This document shows, in pieces, positions 33,628 to 38,094 of a stretch of 38,094 nucleotides of DNA. Every line of letters starts with the position of its first letter. Position 1 is the first letter of the stretch. Below the pieces are notes generated by a model. The model worked only from the letters and a program-made list of their open reading frames with translations. It was not told where the DNA came from and ran no database searches. The stretch comes from Desulfovibrio sp. OttesenSCG-928-I05 (GTDB taxonomy: Bacteria; Desulfobacterota; Desulfovibrionia; Desulfovibrionales; Desulfovibrionaceae): the NCBI GenBank assembly GCA_030266385.1, contig JAJDHY010000003.1, positions 1 through 38,094 on the forward strand, read 5' to 3'. Both the position numbers and the translations under genes were made by a program.

Positions 33628-35289
33628 CTACCGCACCACAGCGCCTTCGGCGGCGGAGACGCTCCGTTCCCTGTAGGTGGTCAGGTAGCCCTGGGGTACT
33701 TCCTTACGCACGGGCGCGAATGCTTCGCGCCGGGCGGCCAGTTCCGTTTCGTCGACGTGCAGGGTCAACACCCGTCCGGGCACGTCGATGCTGATGGTAT
33801 CGCCATCCCGGATCAGGGCAATGGGACCGCCTTCGGCTGCTTCCGGGGAAATATGCCCGACAAACAGGCCGCGGTTGGACCCGGAAAAGCGACCGTCCGT
33901 GATCAGCGCGCAGCTGTCGGCAAGCCCCATACCTTCCAGCTCCTTCATGGGCAGATACATCTCCGGCATACCGGGCCCGCCCTTGGGACCTTCGTAACGA
34001 AGCACCAGCACGGTGCCGGGCGTGATGTTTCCGGCGGCGATGGTTTCCACGGCATCCATTTCGGAATCAAACACCTTGGCCGGACCGCTGAAAACCAGCA
34101 TGGCTTCGGGCACGGAGGCGGATTTGACCACGCAGCCCAGCGGGGCCAGATTACCCTTGAGCACCGCGATACCGCCGTCAGTACGGAACGGATCACTCGC
34201 AGGACGGATCACGTCGCGCCGGGACGTGGGGGAAGCGGCGGCAAGACGCCCCGCCATATCGCCTTCGACCGTCAGGGCATCCGACTGCACCAGATGCGCG
34301 ATTTCGTGCAACAGGGCCCCGACACCGCCCGCGTCATCAAAATCCACCATGTCGTGAACGGAAGCCGGGTAGACGGAAGCCAGATGCCCCACGGCCCGGC
34401 TGGCGGTATCAAAATCGGCCAGACCAAGCTGCCCGAGACCGGCTTCGTAATGAATGGCCTGGAGATGAAGAATCCCGTTGGTGGACCCGCCGCTGGCCAT
34501 GAGCACCAGCATGGCGTTGGTAAAGGCCGCCGGGGTCAGAATACGGCGGGCCGTGATCTTTTCCCGGACAAGACGCATGACGGCTTCGCCGCTCTCATAG
34601 GCCAGACGCCGCCGGGCCGCATGCACGGCGGGGACGGTACCGCTGCCGGGAAGCGCCATGCCGAGCGCTTCCGCCAGACAACACATGGTATTGGCAGTAC
34701 CGTACATAGCGCAGGATCCGACCCCCGGCTCGGCCAGATTTTCTATGGCTTCGAATTCCGCCTGGGTGATCTTGCCCTGACGTTTCCAGCCCAGCGCTTC
34801 CGTCACGATATTTCCATCCCAGTCGCGCCCCTTGTAACAGGCCGGATACATGGGACCGCCGTTAATGAACACAGCGGGAATATCCAGACGGGCGGCGGCC
34901 ATAAGCATACCGGGAACGATCTTGTCGCAGGACCCGGCCAGCACGATGCCATCCATACCGTGCGCCCGGACCATGACTTCGATGGACGAGGCTATCAGAT
35001 CCCGCGCGGGCAGGATGTAGCGCATTCCGAGATGCCCTTCGGCCATACCGTCACAGGGCGCGATGACGCCGAATTCCACCGGGTTGCCTCCGGCGGCGAG
35101 AATACCGTCGGAAACCAGCCGGGTAATCTTGTCCAGATCCGCATGCCCGGGCGTCGCGGTGGTGTAGCTGTTGGCAATACCGATGACAGGCTTTTTCAGA
35201 CGGCTGTCCGTATAGCCCATACTTTTGAACAGCGCCCTTTTCAAAGCGCCCCGCTCGCCGCGCAGCAAAGGATTGAACGCATCATGCAT
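33628..35289 (-). CDS. IlvD/Edd-family dehydratase (sugar-acid dehydratase or dihydroxy-acid dehydratase)
   Basis: This 553-residue Fe-S dehydratase has [21 protein letters not shown] (Cys121), [13 protein letters not shown] (Cys193), [28 protein letters not shown] and [16 protein letters not shown]. Family members turn a dihydroxy acid into a 2-keto-3-deoxy acid. The C-terminal half is close to true IlvD, but the cluster sequence GSCAMYGTA departs from the usual GSCxGMFTAN. The neighbours are an aldolase, a DgoK-type kinase and a hydroxyacid dehydrogenase. That context favours an aldonate dehydratase over valine biosynthesis. It starts 12 bases after the aldolase stop with GGAGG, so the two are cotranscribed. 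Confidence 0.88.
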   Translation of the reverse strand: MHDAFNPLLRGERGALKRALFKSMGYTDSRLKKPVIGIANSYTTATPGHADLDKITRLVSDGILAAGGNPVEFGVIAPCDGMAEGHLGMRYILPARDLIASSIEVMVRAHGMDGIVLAGSCDKIVPGMLMAAARLDIPAVFINGGPMYPACYKGRDWDGNIVTEALGWKRQGKITQAEFEAIENLAEPGVGSCAMYGTANTMCCLAEALGMALPGSGTVPAVHAARRRLAYESGEAVMRLVREKITARRILTPAAFTNAMLVLMASGGSTNGILHLQAIHYEAGLGQLGLADFDTASRAVGHLASVYPASVHDMVDFDDAGGVGALLHEIAHLVQSDALTVEGDMAGRLAAASPTSRRDVIRPASDPFRTDGGIAVLKGNLAPLGCVVKSASVPEAMLVFSGPAKVFDSEMDAVETIAAGNITPGTVLVLRYEGPKGGPGMPEMYLPMKELEGMGLADSCALITDGRFSGSNRGLFVGHISPEAAEGGPIALIRDGDTISIDVPGRVLTLHVDETELAARREAFAPVRKEVPQGYLTTYRERSVSAAEGAVVR

Positions 35290-35301
35290 GACAGCCTCCG
35301 C

Positions 35302-36198
35302 TCAGGAAAGGTATTCGGCAAATTCCGCGAGAAAACGGTCAATGCTAGCCGCATCTTCCCCGGCAAGTTCCCAGGCCGGTTCGCGGCAGTAATCACTGCC
35401 GAGTATACCGCGCCTGGCCAGAATGATTTTTTCCACCCGGATGATGAATTCCGCATGACTCATCCAGCGGCGGACGTAATGCATGAGCTTTTCGTGCAGG
35501 GAACGGGCTTCATCCTGCTTCCCGCCCGTCCACAGGGCGTGGATGGCGAGATAGATTTCCGCGAAGGAACAACCGGGCATGGTACCCTTGCCGCCGGCTT
35601 CCAGCACATCCAGCATGTACAACCCGGCATAGCCCAGCAGAATGCGACTATCCGGCGCAAGGGCGAGCAGCGCGCGGATGTAATCCATCGGCGGATTGGG
35701 TTCAATCTTGAAATGCGCGTGGGGATACTTTGCCGCGATTCCGGCCATTTCCTCCACCGGAATGACAAGTTTGGTTTCACCGGGAGCGTACTGCACCAGC
35801 ACCGGAATTTCCACGGCTTCCAGCACGGCATGCATGTGCCGCCGGATATGATCCACATTGGGACCGAGGAAAAACGGGGGCAGCAACATCAGACAATCCG
35901 CGCCCATGGCCTGATAATGCCGTGCGCGGCGCACAGCCACCTCGGTACTGTGATCGGTAACGGACAACATGGAGAATGCAGGGGAAGGTTTTATAATGGC
36001 TAAAAAGCGCTCGGCCATTTCTTCCTTTTCCCGGTCGGTCAGCTTGTGAAATTCCGACGCGATACCGAACAGCGTCATCCCGTGCGCGCCGATACCGATC
36101 AAATGCCGCACAAGCGCTTCCAGCCCCGCGTAATCCACATCACCGTTCTGCGTAAAGGGACCGGCAATAACCGGGCACACTCCCTGTATTACTTTCAT
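35302..36198 (-). CDS. DapA-family aldolase/dehydratase (2-keto-3-deoxy sugar acid aldolase-like)
   Basis: This 298-residue class I (beta/alpha)8 enzyme of the dihydrodipicolinate synthase/N-acetylneuraminate lyase family has the N-terminal pattern GVCPVIAGPFTQNGDVDY. The pyruvate-binding loop is LFGIASEFHKLTDREKEE (GTTGE in DapA). It also has the tyrosine in VLVQYAPGETKL and the Schiff-base lysine in HFKIEP. It probably cleaves or forms a pyruvate-containing keto acid. GAGG precedes the ATG. It is first in an operon with the dehydratase gene; two ATGT-N3-ACAT palindromes lie upstream. Confidence 0.88.
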   Translation of the reverse strand: MKVIQGVCPVIAGPFTQNGDVDYAGLEALVRHLIGIGAHGMTLFGIASEFHKLTDREKEEMAERFLAIIKPSPAFSMLSVTDHSTEVAVRRARHYQAMGADCLMLLPPFFLGPNVDHIRRHMHAVLEAVEIPVLVQYAPGETKLVIPVEEMAGIAAKYPHAHFKIEPNPPMDYIRALLALAPDSRILLGYAGLYMLDVLEAGGKGTMPGCSFAEIYLAIHALWTGGKQDEARSLHEKLMHYVRRWMSHAEFIIRVEKIILARRGILGSDYCREPAWELAGEDAASIDRFLAEFAEYLS

Positions 36199-36213
36199 GC
36201 CATCCTCGCTTGG

Positions 36214-36228
36214 TTATGTCCTACATAA
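36214..36228 (-). promoter_or_regulatory. Operator candidate 1 upstream of the aldolase gene
   Basis: The perfect palindrome TTATGT-CCT-ACATAA lies 16 bases before the aldolase ATG and overlaps a TATTAT -10-like box on the minus strand (36230-36225). It shares the core ATGTCNTACAT with operator 2. The GT-N3-AC pattern is typical of FadR-type GntR regulators, but no regulator gene is in the window. Confidence 0.55.
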
Positions 36229-36284
36229 TAGCGGTATACACACACGTCGCCGCGCGGGTTCCCCCGCCTGCATCAAACCATATA

Positions 36285-36295
36285 ATGTCATACAT
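36285..36295 (-). promoter_or_regulatory. Operator candidate 2 upstream of the aldolase gene
   Basis: ATGT-CAT-ACAT matches the core of operator 1 at 10 of 11 positions and lies 69 bases from it, centre to centre. Two spaced copies suggest cooperative or looping regulation. Confidence 0.5.
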
Positions 36296-36309
36296 ATTAA
36301 CCAGGACAA

Positions 36310-36341
36310 AATGATTGCCGCCAAACCGTGACGCAATCATT
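36310..36341 (-). terminator. Possible terminator of the dgoK-like gene
   Basis: On the minus strand AATGATTGC pairs with GCAATCATT around a 14-base loop and is followed by TTG only. The T tract is weak, so termination may be partial and leave readthrough into the aldolase gene. Confidence 0.5.
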
Positions 36342-36357
36342 CGGCAATGACTGTGCG

Positions 36358-37257
36358 CTATGCCTGTATGTGCCGCGCGAGCAGTGACATGCCCTTGACC
36401 GATAACGCGCCGCTTTCATGCTGGCGGGATTCGACGCCGAGGCTTTGCAGGGCCAGAGCATAGTTCGCGCCGAGCGCGTCCGAGGCAATAAGATCCACAG
36501 GACGGTCAAAAGGATACAGCCCGCGCATGGATGCCAGTTCCGAACCGATAATCACGCCGGAGACAAAGGCCTTGATGTGCTGTTTCGCCAGCTTGCCGAA
36601 CAGGAAAAAGGTGCGCGCGCGGAACAGATGGCTCATGACACCGCCGGGCCCCTGGGCGGTACGTACCCCCCGGAGAAAGGCTTCTTCACTGAATTCCTGA
36701 TCATCGCCCACCATCATGGCGATGATGGTGGCGCTGGTGGCGGCGGCATAGATATCGCCGCTCATGACCGTGGTGAAGGCGTCAATGCGCTCGTTTTCCA
36801 TGGTCAGCCACTTGCTGTGGGTGCCGGGCATGCAGATGAGAAACTTCGCGCCGGGGTTTTCGGCGGCAAGCCCGAGAATCTGCACCTCTTCGCCCCGAAT
36901 CACATCGTACAGCCCTTCCGGCGATTCATAGCTGAGACCGCCGACCATGTATACGCCAGGCATGGAGCGCATGGCGTACAGGCGGTCGGCAATGGAGGCG
37001 GGGTTCGCGGGAAGCGCGATATACGGCGCTTCTTCCCAGCCGTTGGCGCTGCCGACCATCCCGGCCATGAGCGTGAAGCGGGATGAATCCAGCCACCCGG
37101 CGGTCAGTTCCGCGTATGCGTCCGGGTACCCGCCTTCCGGCACGAACTTGATGCCCTTGGGACTGTGGCGGGAATCCAGCACGGTCCCTTCGGCGTTAAC
37201 CAGAAAGGCGGCGGCCTTGGATGTGCCCCAGTCGATAAAGATCATATTGTCTTTCAT
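36358..37257 (-). CDS. dgoK: 2-dehydro-3-deoxygalactonokinase family protein
   Basis: This 299-residue protein matches the DgoK family: N-terminal phosphate-binding MIFIDWGTSKAAAFLVN, then AELTAGWLD, MAGMVGSANGWEEAPYIALPA, and the substrate segment FLICMPGTHSKWL. It phosphorylates a 2-keto-3-deoxy sugar acid at C6 using ATP in the cytoplasm. The ATG overlaps the TGA of the upstream dehydrogenase gene (ATGA), which suggests translational coupling. The aldolase gene lies 159 bases downstream. Exact stereochemistry of the sugar is not readable. Confidence 0.85.
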   Translation of the reverse strand: MKDNMIFIDWGTSKAAAFLVNAEGTVLDSRHSPKGIKFVPEGGYPDAYAELTAGWLDSSRFTLMAGMVGSANGWEEAPYIALPANPASIADRLYAMRSMPGVYMVGGLSYESPEGLYDVIRGEEVQILGLAAENPGAKFLICMPGTHSKWLTMENERIDAFTTVMSGDIYAAATSATIIAMMVGDDQEFSEEAFLRGVRTAQGPGGVMSHLFRARTFFLFGKLAKQHIKAFVSGVIIGSELASMRGLYPFDRPVDLIASDALGANYALALQSLGVESRQHESGALSVKGMSLLARHIQA

Positions 37258-38094
37258 GGCTGCACCAGATTGAAACGTAAGGGGTGGCCGGAAACAGCGA
37301 GCAGCGCTTCCTCGCCCGCGAGGACATGCAGTTTTTCTTCCGCTTCCCTGGTTTTCCAGGAAACATGCGACGTGATGACGACATTTTCCCGCCCGAAGAG
37401 CGGGGAAGCGGCGGGCAGGGGTTCTTCCTCGAACACATCAAGAACGGCAAAGGCGATTTTTCCGGAATCCAGCGCCCGGACCAGCGCGGCGTTATCCACC
37501 AGCGGACCGCGCGCCGTATTGACCAGACAGGCGCCGTCCTTCATGCGGGCGAACGCCGCGTCGTTCAGCAGGTGGCGGGTTTCCGGCGTCAGCGGGGTAT
37601 GAAGGCTGAGTATATCCGCCGTTTCCAACACTTCCGCAACAGTCGCGGCCTTTTCTTCTGAAGGGACGTCCGTGGCATAGGGATCATAAATACGGAAGGA
37701 AAACTCAAAGCCCGAGAGGCGTTTACGCACCGTGCGACTGATGCCGCCGTAGCCTATGAGGCCCACGGTACCCCCGGCGCTTTCCGTGCCGTAGGGAACT
37801 TCCTTCTGCTGCCAGCCCATGGTTTGCAGGCGCGTATCCAGCACTTTCAGGCGGCGCAGACAGGTCAGAACGGCCGTGGCGGCGTATTCGGCCACAGCGT
37901 TCACGCCGTAAGTGGGCAGGTTGCAGACGGCAACCCCGTGCCGCCGGGCCGCTTCAAGGTCCATATTGTCCACGCCGATGCCGTAGCGGATCAGCACAGT
38001 GCCCGGCGTGAGGGTCTTGATGAGCGCCTCGTCAAATATGGTGTACTGCACGAGAATGGCTTTGTAGTTCCGCCCGATCTCGGCGATCTTCGCA
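37254..38094 (-). CDS. D-isomer-specific 2-hydroxyacid dehydrogenase (5' partial)
   Basis: The frame is open to the window edge, so the start lies beyond 38094; 279 residues are visible. The NAD-binding motif is GLIGYGGIS. Catalytic residues follow the family: Arg in VNTARGPLVDN, Glu in VLDVFEEEPLP and His in ITSHVSW. The enzyme reduces a 2-keto acid or oxidises a D-2-hydroxy acid such as glycerate or an aldonate. In this cluster a sugar-acid or glyoxylate/hydroxypyruvate role is plausible. It overlaps the dgoK-like gene by 4 bases. Confidence 0.92.
   Translation of the reverse strand, partial: AKIAEIGRNYKAILVQYTIFDEALIKTLTPGTVLIRYGIGVDNMDLEAARRHGVAVCNLPTYGVNAVAEYAATAVLTCLRRLKVLDTRLQTMGWQQKEVPYGTESAGGTVGLIGYGGISRTVRKRLSGFEFSFRIYDPYATDVPSEEKAATVAEVLETADILSLHTPLTPETRHLLNDAAFARMKDGACLVNTARGPLVDNAALVRALDSGKIAFAVLDVFEEEPLPAASPLFGRENVVITSHVSWKTREAEEKLHVLAGEEALLAVSGHPLRFNLVQP

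Overview
The window is a 38 kb chromosomal piece of a GC-rich (roughly 58-60% by eye) Gram-negative bacterium. The gene content best fits the Desulfovibrionaceae (Desulfovibrio, Bilophila, Mailhella and relatives). The reasons are two complete TRAP transporters, a SulP transporter, a YggT/DivIVA/DUF167/DUF465 run, a six-domain ribosomal protein S1, an RTX/VWA giant adhesin, and many GC-rich intergenic palindromes. This placement is inference from gene families; no rRNA gene is present. No prophage, transposase gene, CRISPR array or intact tRNA was seen.

Layout. (1) 2-3790: the 3' part of a giant type I-secreted RTX adhesin with an embedded VWA domain; its 5' end lies outside the window. (2) 4103-12199, minus strand: a carbohydrate module of a GH116-type and a GH31-type glycosidase followed by the TRAP genes dctQ, dctM and dctP. 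(3) 12376-17256, minus: a small exported unknown protein, rpsA, a SulP-STAS transporter and a 72-residue unknown protein. (4) 17414-19800: a secreted VWA protein, then a 1.2 kb repeat-rich segment holding one tiny ribbon-helix-helix gene between two diverged ~200-bp direct repeats and two large hairpins. (5) 19791-23368: ilvC and ilvN on the minus strand, separated by a plus-strand Lsa-like ABC-F gene with its own promoter, a five-codon leader ORF and an intrinsic terminator before its start. (6) 23629-27045, minus: DUF465, DUF167, DivIVA-like, YggT, a HAD phosphatase and an unknown 338-residue protein. (7) 27482-30439, plus: a second TRAP system (dctP-dctQ-dctM). (8) 30636-33447, plus: rpsF-rpsR-rplI-dnaB. 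(9) 33628-38094, minus: a sugar-acid-type catabolic cluster (2-hydroxyacid dehydrogenase, DgoK-type kinase, DapA-family aldolase, IlvD/Edd-family dehydratase), with two matching palindromic operator candidates upstream of the aldolase.

How it fits together. The glycosidase-TRAP operon suggests uptake and cleavage of an acidic or decorated glycoside. The dehydratase-aldolase-kinase-dehydrogenase set looks like an aldonate route through a 2-keto-3-deoxy sugar acid, and the second TRAP system 3 kb away is a candidate importer for it. Housekeeping genes (rpsA, rpsF-rpsR-rplI-dnaB, ilv) alternate with these accessory modules.

The most unusual signals are the attenuator-controlled ABC-F gene between ilvN and ilvC, the repeat-flanked RHH cassette with its long hairpins, and a 155-bp cloverleaf-like inverted repeat between dnaB and the dehydratase gene. 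That last element belongs to a small family of GC-rich palindromes placed at convergent gene ends.
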